DNA from: Leptodesmis sichuanensis A121
GTDB lineage: Bacteria; Cyanobacteriota; Cyanobacteriia; Leptolyngbyales; Leptolyngbyaceae
Assembly (NCBI RefSeq): GCF_021379005.1
Contig: NZ_CP075171.1
Location: 3,162,001 to 3,226,000 of the forward strand
Length of the DNA: 64,000 bases
Direction of reading: 5' to 3'
Below, one piece after another: positions 1-7,725 of the stretch. The position numbers and the translations under genes are program-made. The notes beneath the pieces were generated by a model. It was not told the DNA's origin. It searched no databases and saw only the letters and a program-made list of their open reading frames with translations. The first letter of the stretch is position 1. Each line of letters opens with the position of its first letter.

Positions 1-1095
1 ATAAACCCTGAGTTTGCCCTCCTCGCAGACCACCAGACCGGATAGGCGCAACTCGATCTGCTCCGGACTATCATCTGCCACGATCGCCCCTTGCTGCAGA
101 ATTTTTTGATACACCCCCAGCAATCGCCCCTGCCGTTGTTCATTGCGTAGCAGGCGATCGCGAATCGTTTTCAAATGCTCTGGTTCATCCTGAGCTTCCC
201 AGTTGTCAATAATCCGAGTCTGCACCAGATCATCCACCCACCTTGCAAAGGGGGCTGAACTAGCAGCCTCTGCCCCTAACCCCCAATTCCCAATCCCCAA
301 TCCCCGATCTCTACCCCTGGCCTCTTCCACCAACTTACACACCTTCTGCGTTAGAAACGGTTGTCCTCCCGTCCAACCCAGAATCTCAGCCAGAGTCTGT
401 TCCGGTTGGGGTACGACAGATTGCAAGCCAGGTAACAGGGGACGAGCTTCAGTCAGGGTAAATCCCGTCAACTCGATCGCCTGTCCAATGTTGAAGGGGG
501 TGCGCTGCTTGTCACTAATCAAATCAGCCGGGGTGGCGACTCCCAGAAGCACGATCGTAAGCCGTTGATAAGCGGGTTGGGTGGTGCGTTTGTCATAACA
601 ACTGCGAATAAAGGCAAAAAAATCATCGACTGGGAATTTTAACCCCAGCACACTATCAATCTCATCAATGAAAATCACGATTGGTTGTTGAATTTCTGTC
701 AGTAGAATCTCTTCCAGAAAATCACCCAGACGCTTTAACGGAGACAAGTGAGTACGATCGCGCCACCAGTTGCGCAAATTCACCGATAGTCCAAAACTAC
801 TCACCAAACACCCGACCAGACTGGCATACCATTGTTCAGCCGTTACCTGTTGAGTGCCAATAGCCGCCAGGTCAATGACTCCACAGTGAATGTGGTCTGC
901 CTGCAAGCGGTACATGGTGTGAACACGCAAGCTTGATTTCCCCATCTGCCGGGAGTTCAGCACATAGCAAAATTCACCGCTAACTAAAGCCTGGTATAAC
1001 TCCTCATCCGCCTGCCGCTGGACGTAGCTGGGGGCATCGATCGCCAGACTGCCGCCAACTTGATATCGGTAGAATGAAGGGTGTTCAGTCAACAT
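1..1095 (-). CDS. AAA_35-type ATPase (AAA-like domain protein), C-terminus outside the window
   Basis: This is the first 365 codons of a P-loop ATPase that runs off the window edge. It starts [17 protein letters not shown], the typical opening of the cyanobacterial AAA-like (AAA_35) family. Walker A is [12 protein letters not shown] (about residues 47-58). The Walker B-like stretch [12 protein letters not shown] lies near residue 140, and a sensor-like [11 protein letters not shown] follows. Members of this family often carry WD40 or other C-terminal repeats, but that part is not visible here. About residues 262-282 are low-complexity Arg/Gly/Leu sequence encoded by CCCCAATCCCC-type filler, an in-frame insertion. 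The gene lies 18 bp behind another AAA_35 gene on the same strand, so the two are probably co-transcribed. The cellular role is unknown; signalling or conflict-type functions have been proposed for relatives. Confidence 0.8.
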   Translation of the reverse strand, partial: MLTEHPSFYRYQVGGSLAIDAPSYVQRQADEELYQALVSGEFCYVLNSRQMGKSSLRVHTMYRLQADHIHCGVIDLAAIGTQQVTAEQWYASLVGCLVSSFGLSVNLRNWWRDRTHLSPLKRLGDFLEEILLTEIQQPIVIFIDEIDSVLGLKFPVDDFFAFIRSCYDKRTTQPAYQRLTIVLLGVATPADLISDKQRTPFNIGQAIELTGFTLTEARPLLPGLQSVVPQPEQTLAEILGWTGGQPFLTQKVCKLVEEARGRDRGLGIGNWGLGAEAASSAPFARWVDDLVQTRIIDNWEAQDEPEHLKTIRDRLLRNEQRQGRLLGVYQKILQQGAIVADDSPEQIELRLSGLVVCEEGKLRVY

Positions 1096-1113
1096 GGTGA
1101 TTCAGGAGCCGTT

Positions 1114-2571
1114 TTACCAAACCCCCAGGCGATTTTTGAAGTACTGGCGATATAACTCACAACTGGGTAATGCCTGGTTATTTTCCACCCGCACCATGCC
1201 CAGGCTTTGCAACTCATATACCCGCGTAGGTTCTAGTTCGACGGTGGACAGGGGGGAATTCACAATCAAACTATAAACGGATTCCAACTGGGGATGTTGT
1301 TCCAGGTACAGTAATTGTTGTCGCAGGTAATCACTAAAGATGCTGTCTTCTGAGGTGGCGGTTCGCAGCAGTTGATTCAGGGAAACGTCACCGCGACTGA
1401 TGTGGTAAAGGGCCAATCGCACCAGGTAGGGATTGCCCCGCACCAGAGCCATTAAGGACACAATGCCCTGTTCTCCCAGTTGGGTGGTAACATCCAGAGG
1501 GTAGCGGCTGGCTAACTCACGCACCTGCTCCAGGGTAAATTCTGGTAATTCAATGGATAAACCAACATTGAAGGGCGATTGATTAATATTTAACGGAATG
1601 TAGACCTCGGTGGAATGAATCACGACCAGTCGTAAATTTTGCCAGATGTTGCTGCTGGCATCCCCGTATCGGGCTTTCTCATGCCATGCTCTCAGCAAAC
1701 TAAAAAAGTCAGAGGCAATTTCTGGATGCCGGAACACTACATCTACATCATCCAGGGCCAGGACGATCGGAGTTTTGACTAAGGGCAGCAAATAGTTTTC
1801 AAAGTAGTCTGTGGTGTTGTAGCTGGCCCCAAAAATCTCATCCCAGTATCCCGCAAGGCGATTAGGGGTTTCTAGCGATCGGCTGATCGTCGCACAGAAC
1901 CATTGCAAGAAGCGATTCAAGTCTTTGAAAATGCTGATTTCAGCCAGTCGCAAGCTGAGTGGGATGGTACGAAATCCCTGTTCCCTGGCTTTTTGCAGGA
2001 TCCGGATCATCAGGGACGTTTTGCCCATGCGTTTGGATGCCTTGATCCGGATCAGCGAGCCAGGTTGTTGCATGGTTTCGTAGCAGAGGGATTCGATCGG
2101 GGGCCGTTCAATATAAAACTTGGAGTTGAGGGGAACCTGGCCTTCTGGTAGTTCCAGGACGATCGGTTTCCCAGGAATCGGTTCTGGCTCTTCCGATTCT
2201 GGTTTTTCCGATTCTGGCTCTCCTGGCTCAGGTTCTGCCAAATTCGGCATTTCAGCACTGTTTTCGTTGATACCCTGCTGCCTGCGAATGTACCGTCTGA
2301 CCACCGAGTGAATGTTATTTTTAGTAACTTTTTCTCCAAACGCCGCCGAAAGCATTTGCCAGAGTCGGGAACCGGTCACCCGGATGTAGTCCGGATCATA
2401 ACCAAAATTCTCGGCCAGATCTTGATAGGTCTGGCCTAACCAGCATTGACAGAAAACAAGTTCCTGAACCGTATTCAAGCGTTCTGGCTGGAGCAGGGAA
2501 TCGACAATAGCCAGCGCTTCTTCAACATTCACATTCTCGCTGGGATGCCCCCATACGCTTGGAGATATCAT
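1114..2571 (-). CDS. vMAP-N-like HTH / AAA_35 ATPase
   Basis: A 485-residue protein in three parts. Residues 1-96 form a helical region (GQTYQDLAENFGYDPDYIRV) resembling the N-terminal module of vWA-MoxR-associated proteins (vMAP-N). Residues about 105-140 are an acidic Glu/Pro linker. The rest is an AAA_35 ATPase core with Walker A IKASKRMGKTSLMIR (about 176-190) and Walker B PIVLALDDVDVVF (about 268-280). No WD40, TPR or enzymatic effector follows, so it ends where an effector is often attached. It lies upstream of, and probably in operon with, a second AAA_35 gene 18 bp away. Such N-terminal modules are thought to recruit partners in NTP-dependent signalling systems; function here is inference. 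Confidence 0.78.
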   Translation of the reverse strand: MISPSVWGHPSENVNVEEALAIVDSLLQPERLNTVQELVFCQCWLGQTYQDLAENFGYDPDYIRVTGSRLWQMLSAAFGEKVTKNNIHSVVRRYIRRQQGINENSAEMPNLAEPEPGEPESEKPESEEPEPIPGKPIVLELPEGQVPLNSKFYIERPPIESLCYETMQQPGSLIRIKASKRMGKTSLMIRILQKAREQGFRTIPLSLRLAEISIFKDLNRFLQWFCATISRSLETPNRLAGYWDEIFGASYNTTDYFENYLLPLVKTPIVLALDDVDVVFRHPEIASDFFSLLRAWHEKARYGDASSNIWQNLRLVVIHSTEVYIPLNINQSPFNVGLSIELPEFTLEQVRELASRYPLDVTTQLGEQGIVSLMALVRGNPYLVRLALYHISRGDVSLNQLLRTATSEDSIFSDYLRQQLLYLEQHPQLESVYSLIVNSPLSTVELEPTRVYELQSLGMVRVENNQALPSCELYRQYFKNRLGVW

Positions 2572-2720
2572 TACTTTTCCTCACAGACTCTCAAACATTA
2601 AAGGGGATACTCTGTCTTGCAGACTTGCTTATTCTACAGAAATTATTTTATCCCCAAGCCTGCTGGGAAAGTGGATTTGGCAGATGGCAAAGAAACTCCG
2701 TCTATAACTAGCGTTGCTGT

Positions 2721-3365
2721 ATGAGTAGAACGAATGAACACTACACCCAGACGATCGCTGGAGCATCCTTGACTCAGGGAAGCGCTAATTCCAAGTGGGT
2801 AATGTTACGAAATGAGTGGAATCGCAGCATTCGCTTAATGGATGAGATTTTGAATTTGCCAGATGGGGCTGTGACAACGGGTGGTTGCCCCTCAGCGTCT
2901 TTAGGGTTACAAGCGATCGGAGATTTACATCTTTGGCTGGTTTGTCTCGTTGAGCCATTCTGGAGCCTCGCAACGAAGCGGCAACAAATTCTCAAGCTGG
3001 CTCTTTCTCCGAATTTGCCTTGCATCACAACAAACTCATCCGCATTAACGCAAGTTCTGGTTGAATTGCTCACCAATGCTTGCAAATATACTCCTGTTGG
3101 GGAGAGGATTACTCTTTCAGCGACGCTTCAGTCACATCAGTTGTCTTTATGTGTGACAAATACTGGGGTAGAAATTCCCGCCAATCAGCTCCCGTTCATT
3201 TTCGAGCCATATTATCGTGTTCCTCGAAATATTCGCTGGCACACCGATGGAACAGGCTTGGGATTGGCTTTTGTGAAACAGCTAGTAGATTATATTGGTG
3301 CCACTATTCTGGTCGATAGCGGTGTTGGATGCACGAAGTTTACATTACTTCTACCAGTAAGTTGA
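2721..3365 (+). CDS. Truncated sensor histidine kinase (catalytic ATPase half)
   Basis: The 214-residue product resembles only the C-terminal half of a cyanobacterial histidine kinase. It has an N-box (ELLTNACKYTP), a divergent G1 region (VTNTGVEIPANQLPFIFEPY), an F-box and a G2 box (GTGLGLAFVKQL). The usual DHp phosphoacceptor helix (SHELRTP) and all sensor domains are missing. The first 60 residues resemble the second DHp helix (EWNRSIRLMDEILNL). The ribosome site before the ATG is weak, and internal ATGs at 2802 and 2839 are alternatives. It could be a stand-alone ATPase module, but a decayed remnant of a PAS/GAF kinase is equally likely. It diverges from the AAA_35 pair and converges on recR with a 16 bp gap. 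Confidence 0.6.
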   Translation: MSRTNEHYTQTIAGASLTQGSANSKWVMLRNEWNRSIRLMDEILNLPDGAVTTGGCPSASLGLQAIGDLHLWLVCLVEPFWSLATKRQQILKLALSPNLPCITTNSSALTQVLVELLTNACKYTPVGERITLSATLQSHQLSLCVTNTGVEIPANQLPFIFEPYYRVPRNIRWHTDGTGLGLAFVKQLVDYIGATILVDSGVGCTKFTLLLPVS

Positions 3366-3381
3366 ACTTCTCAACTCTCAA

Positions 3382-3975
3382 CTAATCCAACTCCCGTCGT
3401 CCTTCCAGCGCCCTCGCCAAAGTCACTTCATCGGCATATTCCAGATCTCCACCCATGGGTAAACCAAAGGCAATGCGAGTCACCTTGGTAAAGGGTTTTA
3501 GGAGTTGTCCTACGTATAACGTCGTCGTTTCACCTTCCACACTTGGACTGATGGCGATGATGACTTCTTCAATGTTTTGTTGACTAACACGACGCACCAG
3601 GGACTGAATGTGCAGTTGATCAGGGCCAATCCCATCCATTGGGGAAATTAAGCCACCCAAAACGTGATATTTTCCCCGGTACTCACGGGTCTTTTCCAGG
3701 GCAATTACGTCCTTGGAATCGGCAACTACGCAGATCACACTATTTTCCCGGTTGGGAGCGCGACAAATTTCACACACAGGGTCGGCAGACAAATGAAAGC
3801 ACACAGAACAGTAGCCCACTTGTGTTTTGGCTTCCATTAACGCCATCGCCAGTGCCTTTACTTCTTCTTCTGGACGCTTCAGAATATGCAGAGCTAACCG
3901 TTGGGCAGTTTTGGGACCAATGCCTGGTAGATGCTGAAATTGCTCAATTAATCGGGCTAGGGGACGGGTATAAAT
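3382..3975 (-). CDS. recR: Recombination mediator protein RecR
   Basis: RecR clamps DNA and works with RecO/RecF to load RecA at gaps. The family order is present: helix-hairpin-helix [17 protein letters not shown] near the N-terminus, a C4 zinc finger ([16 protein letters not shown]), then a Toprim domain with conserved SPSVEGETT. An ATG-initiated reading (3846) would delete the helix-hairpin-helix. Homology continues in frame upstream to [12 protein letters not shown], but no ATG, GTG or TTG exists before that point. The best start is ATT at 3975 (MYTRPLAR...), 7 nt after a good ribosome site GAGAGGAG; an ATC 6 nt further upstream is too close to it. The reconstructed length is about 197 residues, normal for RecR. 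It converges on the truncated kinase gene. Confidence 0.93.
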   Translation of the reverse strand: MYTRPLARLIEQFQHLPGIGPKTAQRLALHILKRPEEEVKALAMALMEAKTQVGYCSVCFHLSADPVCEICRAPNRENSVICVVADSKDVIALEKTREYRGKYHVLGGLISPMDGIGPDQLHIQSLVRRVSQQNIEEVIIAISPSVEGETTTLYVGQLLKPFTKVTRIAFGLPMGGDLEYADEVTLARALEGRRELD

Positions 3976-4048
3976 CTTGATACTCCTCTCAATGTGAGTG
4001 GCTTGTATCTATTTTAGCGACTGGAGGCACAGGAGCAGGTTGCCAGGG

Positions 4049-4939
4049 ATGAAAGCACAGAACCGCATCTGGTTAATTGGAGGAACTCAGGAGAGTGCTG
4101 ATCTGGCACAGGCTCTGACTCAGCAACAGATTTCCTATGTTGTCTCTGTGACAACCGAATCCGCTCGTAGTCTTTATACTGATGGGCCATTTGGGTGCGT
4201 TTGGGTCGATCGCCTGACTGCCGCATCCCTCCCCCAGTTTTTGCAGCAATACAACATTGTGGCTGTGCTGGATGCCTCCCATCCCTTTGCTGTGGAAATT
4301 TCTCAGCTCGTGATCGCAACCTGCAAGCACCAGCAAATTCCCTACTTACGTTATGAAAGACCGCACTGCAACCCAGAAAGCCAGTTGTCATTGGTCATTC
4401 GTCACTCGTCCACATCTACCACCCGCTACTGGACACCAGCCTCCCGCAAGTCAACCGACCCAGGACAATCCAACATCCAACATCCAACATCCAACATCAC
4501 TTCCCCCCTCATCCTGGATAGCTTCAAGTCTCTTCTATCCAGTCATTACCTGACTGGACAGCGCGTATTTCTGACAACTGGTTACCGCTCTTTAGAGCGA
4601 TTCAAACCCTGGCAAGATCAGGCTGTTTTGTTTGCCAGGATTTTGCCATCTATGACCGCGTTAGAGGCCGCGATCGCAGCAGGTTTTACGCCAGATCGAA
4701 TAGTTGCCCTGCGTCCTCCAATCTCAGCAGATCTAGAGCGGGCACTCTGGCAGCAGTGGCAGATATCCATGGTGGTGACTAAAGCATCGGGGCCAGCAGG
4801 AGGAGAGGATGTAAAACGCCAGGTAGCTGCAGAATTGGGGGTGCAATTGGTTGTGATTGCCCGTCCTGAAATAGCTTATCCTGAGCAAACGAGTGACCTG
4901 TCTGTGGCTTTGAGGTTCTGTCAGAGTTTTTGTACTTAA
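4049..4939 (+). CDS. cobK: Precorrin-6A / cobalt-precorrin-6A reductase
   Basis: CobK/CbiJ performs the NAD(P)H-dependent reduction of the corrin ring in cobalamin synthesis. The N-terminus IWLIGGTQESADLAQAL is the family nucleotide-binding signature. Downstream blocks DASHPFAVEISQLV, FLTTGYRSLERF, LPSMTALEAAIAAG and VTKASGPAGGEDVK all match the family. The start at 4049 (MKAQNRIW) is preferred over the upstream ATG at 3998 because homology begins there. About residues 110-155 do not belong to the family: they are encoded by intergenic-type filler with tandem CCAACAT heptamers, yet the frame stays open. The stop codon lies at the start of a 73 bp interspersed repeat. Another cobalamin gene, cobM, lies far away at 52.3 kb. 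Confidence 0.88.
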   Translation: MKAQNRIWLIGGTQESADLAQALTQQQISYVVSVTTESARSLYTDGPFGCVWVDRLTAASLPQFLQQYNIVAVLDASHPFAVEISQLVIATCKHQQIPYLRYERPHCNPESQLSLVIRHSSTSTTRYWTPASRKSTDPGQSNIQHPTSNITSPLILDSFKSLLSSHYLTGQRVFLTTGYRSLERFKPWQDQAVLFARILPSMTALEAAIAAGFTPDRIVALRPPISADLERALWQQWQISMVVTKASGPAGGEDVKRQVAAELGVQLVVIARPEIAYPEQTSDLSVALRFCQSFCT

Positions 4940-5009
4940 ACCAAGTCCAGCTAGAGAGCAGTCGTTTTCCTGTCAGAGAAATTCCGGTTCTGGAGTTGAA
5001 CGAGTTTAA
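4937..5009. repeat. 73-74 bp interspersed repeat, copy A
   Basis: It begins TAAACCAAGTCCAG and ends TGGAGTTGAACGAGTTTAA, so its ends are imperfect inverted repeats. It matches the elements at 41645-41718 (reverse complement) and 48834-48907 almost position for position, sharing TAAACCAAG, TCAGAGAA and TCCGGTT. It sits between two convergent genes and contains the stop codon of cobK at one end and that of the permease gene at the other. A hairpin formed by the ends could serve as a bidirectional terminator (inference). Confidence 0.85.
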
Positions 5010-6223
5010 ACTTCCTCCGGAACTTTTTCCTTAGCCGCCTCCACTTTTGGCTCCGCAGAAGATACAGCAGTTTCAGGTGCGATCGGGGAATGATGAGCGA
5101 TCTCGCTATTTGCCGTTGCATCAATCGCTTTACGAGTGGATCGAACGGCCTCCAGCGCCTCTTTCACCATCACGGCGGTCGGAACAGCCACCACAATGCC
5201 CAACAGTCCGCCAACTCTTGCTCCCGTCAGAATGGAAACAAACACCCAGAAGGGATTCAAGCCTGTGATACTGCCCAGGAAGCCAGGAACAATGCCATTC
5301 TCCACAATTTGCTGCACGATCGCAGACACCGCTAACACTTGAGCTGCCGTACCAATATCCCGCAAACCCACCAGAAATGTGACCAGGGCAATCCCTACAG
5401 AACCGCCAAAGGGAACCAATGCCATCAGACCGATCGTCAACCCAAATAAGAGTCCAAAGGGAACTTTAAGGAACAGGAAGGCAGAAATCAGACCGACAGC
5501 CATGCAGGTAGAAGAAATGATCTGACCCAGGAAGTAATTTTGAAAACTCAGTCGCAGGGTTTTAGAAAAAGGTTGTTGAATCCTGATGGGAAGCCAGCCA
5601 ATCAGGTTGTCCCACACCTCATCTCCGTGTTGCAGCAGATAGAAGGTGGAAATCACCGTCAGCAACACGTCAATCACTTTGGCGACGGTGAATACGGCCA
5701 GATCTAAGGTCAGGTTCACGGCGCGTCCAGCGATCGTTTGTAGTTGTCCTTTTAAGCGATCGTTGATTTGCAAAATGATGCCGTCCAGGCTGATCGGCAA
5801 CCCCATGTCTGTAAAGCGCTGATCTAGCATCATCAGTTGCCGTTGTCCGGAGTCAAACCATTCCGGCAGGCGAGCCACCAGTTGTTGTGCCTGGGCGATC
5901 GCCAACGGTAACAGGGTCACGGCCAGCACCAGCACCCCTACCAGTGCCATCAGAAACACGACGATCGCCGCCTGGGTGCGTTGCATCCCTCGCCGTTGTA
6001 ACCAGGCTACTGGATAGTTGAGCAAAAATGCCGCCAGCGAGGCCACAATCAGGATCACCAGCATCGACTGAAAGTAGCCAAAAATAGACGAAAAGGCCCA
6101 GGCATTCAAAACGGTCAGGGGGGCAGCCAGGGCAATGGCTAACGCACGCGACAGGGGGGTAAGCGACTCCCACCAGGTCGCCAAACGACTTTTAGGCTTG
6201 GGGGTTCCAGAACTAACCATCAA
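5006..6223 (-). CDS. AI-2E family transporter (PerM/TqsA-like permease)
   Basis: This 405-residue integral membrane protein belongs to the AI-2E/UPF0118 family, whose members export autoinducer-2, Na+ or other small solutes. An N-terminal pair of membrane segments (about 26-70) is followed by a third (about 83-110, VVFLMALVGVLVLAVTLLPL), a soluble loop, then a cluster with the conserved motif LVPFGGSVGIALVTFLVG. The C-terminal 40 residues are Ala/Glu/Lys-rich and probably cytosolic. Length and topology fit the family; the substrate cannot be read from the sequence. The stop codon lies inside the interspersed repeat shared with cobK. Confidence 0.85.
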   Translation of the reverse strand: MMVSSGTPKPKSRLATWWESLTPLSRALAIALAAPLTVLNAWAFSSIFGYFQSMLVILIVASLAAFLLNYPVAWLQRRGMQRTQAAIVVFLMALVGVLVLAVTLLPLAIAQAQQLVARLPEWFDSGQRQLMMLDQRFTDMGLPISLDGIILQINDRLKGQLQTIAGRAVNLTLDLAVFTVAKVIDVLLTVISTFYLLQHGDEVWDNLIGWLPIRIQQPFSKTLRLSFQNYFLGQIISSTCMAVGLISAFLFLKVPFGLLFGLTIGLMALVPFGGSVGIALVTFLVGLRDIGTAAQVLAVSAIVQQIVENGIVPGFLGSITGLNPFWVFVSILTGARVGGLLGIVVAVPTAVMVKEALEAVRSTRKAIDATANSEIAHHSPIAPETAVSSAEPKVEAAKEKVPEEV

Positions 6224-6542
6224 CTCTCAGATGCGAGCAGTGCTACTCGTTATTATGCTGAAACTCGGTTACATATTGCATCTAGCTGAATGTTGATTTA
6301 AGAGATTGACTGGGATCGCCCCCCTATTTCCCACCCCTCATCCCCGTGTACAGACGTATTGCCGTCACGGCTTTTCCACCCCTTCCCCTCTCCATTCGTT
6401 CACCCCTTTCCCTCTCCATCCCTAGACAAATCTCTAAGCTGAATCCCAAACTCCCACTTAGGGAAGGTTGGCAAAATCCCAGGTGCATGTGTTAAATTGC
6501 TGTGAACAACTTGAGTCAGTCAGCCTAATCCACATCTGATGT
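6224..6542 (+). other. Intergenic leader upstream of the riboswitch
   Basis: No convincing gene is seen in this 319 bp divergent gap. The middle part (about 6320-6425) is C/T-rich filler (CCCCTTCCCCTCTCC). The last 100 bp should contain the promoter for the riboswitch-led transporter operon, but no clear -35/-10 pair could be chosen. Confidence 0.5.
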
Positions 6543-6658
6543 TTGATCTTTCAGCATTAGATGTGAAGCGGGGGAACCGTGTTATTGGGGCGAACCTACA
6601 AGGAGGGCATCTCTCAGCCCTAGCCCGTCAGCTAACTCCGTCGGCATTGAGGGAGGAC
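6543..6658 (+). promoter_or_regulatory. c-di-AMP riboswitch (ydaO-yuaA type)
   Basis: The segment carries the conserved blocks of the ydaO/yuaA c-di-AMP aptamer in order: AAGCGGGGGAACC, then GGGGCGAACC, then AGGGCATCTCTCAGCCCT, then CCCGTCAGCTAACTCCGTCGGC. A closing P1 helix can be drawn between CTTTCAG (near 6550) and TTGAGGG (near 6650). The aptamer lies about 95 nt before the ATG of a NrtB-like permease. Family knowledge: this class usually turns genes off when c-di-AMP is high and often controls osmolyte or ion transport. No obvious intrinsic terminator follows, so control may act on translation or through a longer structure (inference). Confidence 0.85.
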
Positions 6659-6751
6659 TGATGAGTCAGCATTTTAATATGCGATCGCTCGTCAGTGTCT
6701 CTTGGCAGTACTACTCAGTTTCTGTACTTGCATCCGAGCCTGAGGTGTTCT

Positions 6752-7606
6752 ATGTCGCTTATGAATGGAGCAGCGATTTTCGTTGCGATCGCTCAAACTA
6801 CCTGGAAACGTTCCAAATTGTTGCTGCTACGGGACACGGTGTTGCTGCCAGCACTGGGTTTTTTAGGAATTATCGTACTGTGGTGGGCGATCGCCTTGAT
6901 GCGCCGAGATCTGATGCCCACTCCACCAGAAGCTTTGGTCAACAATCTTGACTTCATCCTGCATCCCTTCTATCAACGGGGGCCAGGAGACTTGGGATTG
7001 GGGTGGCTGTTGTTAGCCAGCTTACGCCGAGTGTTGTTAGGCTTTCTCCTGGGAGCTTTAGTTGCGATTCCAGTGGGCTTCTTAATCGGTATGTCTCGCC
7101 CTATGATGTTGGCGCTCAATCCCATCATTCAGGTGTTTAAGCCGGTATCGCCGCTGGCCTGGTTGCCGATCGCCTTAGCCATTTTCAATCTGGCCGATCC
7201 CTCTGCCATCTTCGTGATTTTCATCACCTCCCTGTGGCCGACCATTATTAACACCGCTCTGGGAGTCTCCAGTGTGTCCAGCGAGTATCTGGATGTGGCG
7301 CGGGTGCTGGAAATGCCGAAATGGCGGCAGATTTACAAAATTATCTTGCCTGCCAGCCTGCCCTATATCTTCACCGGACTTCGCATTAGTCTAGGAATTG
7401 CCTGGCTGGTAATTGTGGCCGTAGAAATGCTCACTGGCGGCATCGGCATTGGCTTCTTCGTCTGGGATGAATGGAGCCGCCTGAATTTAAACTCTGTCTT
7501 TCTGGCGGTTCTGGTGATTGGCATTACCGGACTACTGCTCGACTTTGCCCTCAGCCAGATTCAAGCCTTAGTGACTCATCGCCGTCCCTCTGCCATTAAG
7601 AGTTGA
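6752..7606 (+). CDS. ABC transporter permease, NrtB/CmpB/SsuC-like
   Basis: Inner-membrane permease of the nitrate/bicarbonate/taurine-type ABC importers. About six hydrophobic segments are visible (for example LPALGFLGIIVLWWAIALM and VAIPVGFLIGMS), with the family coupling region SSEYLDVARVLEMPKWRQIY followed by ILPASLPYIFTGLRISLGIA. The start at 6752 (MSLMNGAAIF) follows GAGG with 6 nt spacing; an ATG at 6695 in the same frame adds 19 residues with no homology. It is the first gene after the c-di-AMP riboswitch and is followed by the solute-binding and ATPase genes. The cognate ion is not evident; nitrate, bicarbonate or an osmolyte are all possible. Confidence 0.88.
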   Translation: MSLMNGAAIFVAIAQTTWKRSKLLLLRDTVLLPALGFLGIIVLWWAIALMRRDLMPTPPEALVNNLDFILHPFYQRGPGDLGLGWLLLASLRRVLLGFLLGALVAIPVGFLIGMSRPMMLALNPIIQVFKPVSPLAWLPIALAIFNLADPSAIFVIFITSLWPTIINTALGVSSVSSEYLDVARVLEMPKWRQIYKIILPASLPYIFTGLRISLGIAWLVIVAVEMLTGGIGIGFFVWDEWSRLNLNSVFLAVLVIGITGLLLDFALSQIQALVTHRRPSAIKS

Positions 7607-7725
7607 GAGTTGAGAGTTCTAAGTTCTCAGTTTTAAGTTTTGAGTTGGCTACTCACCCACTCACCACTCCCTGACTCCTCATCTCCCTGACTCCCCATTC
7701 CCTATTCCCCACTCCTTAGATTGCA

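Noticed and set aside
6661-6951. 96-codon frame starting right after the riboswitch
   Set aside because: It overlaps the permease gene in another frame and shows no protein-like pattern; the permease start at 6752 has a good ribosome site.
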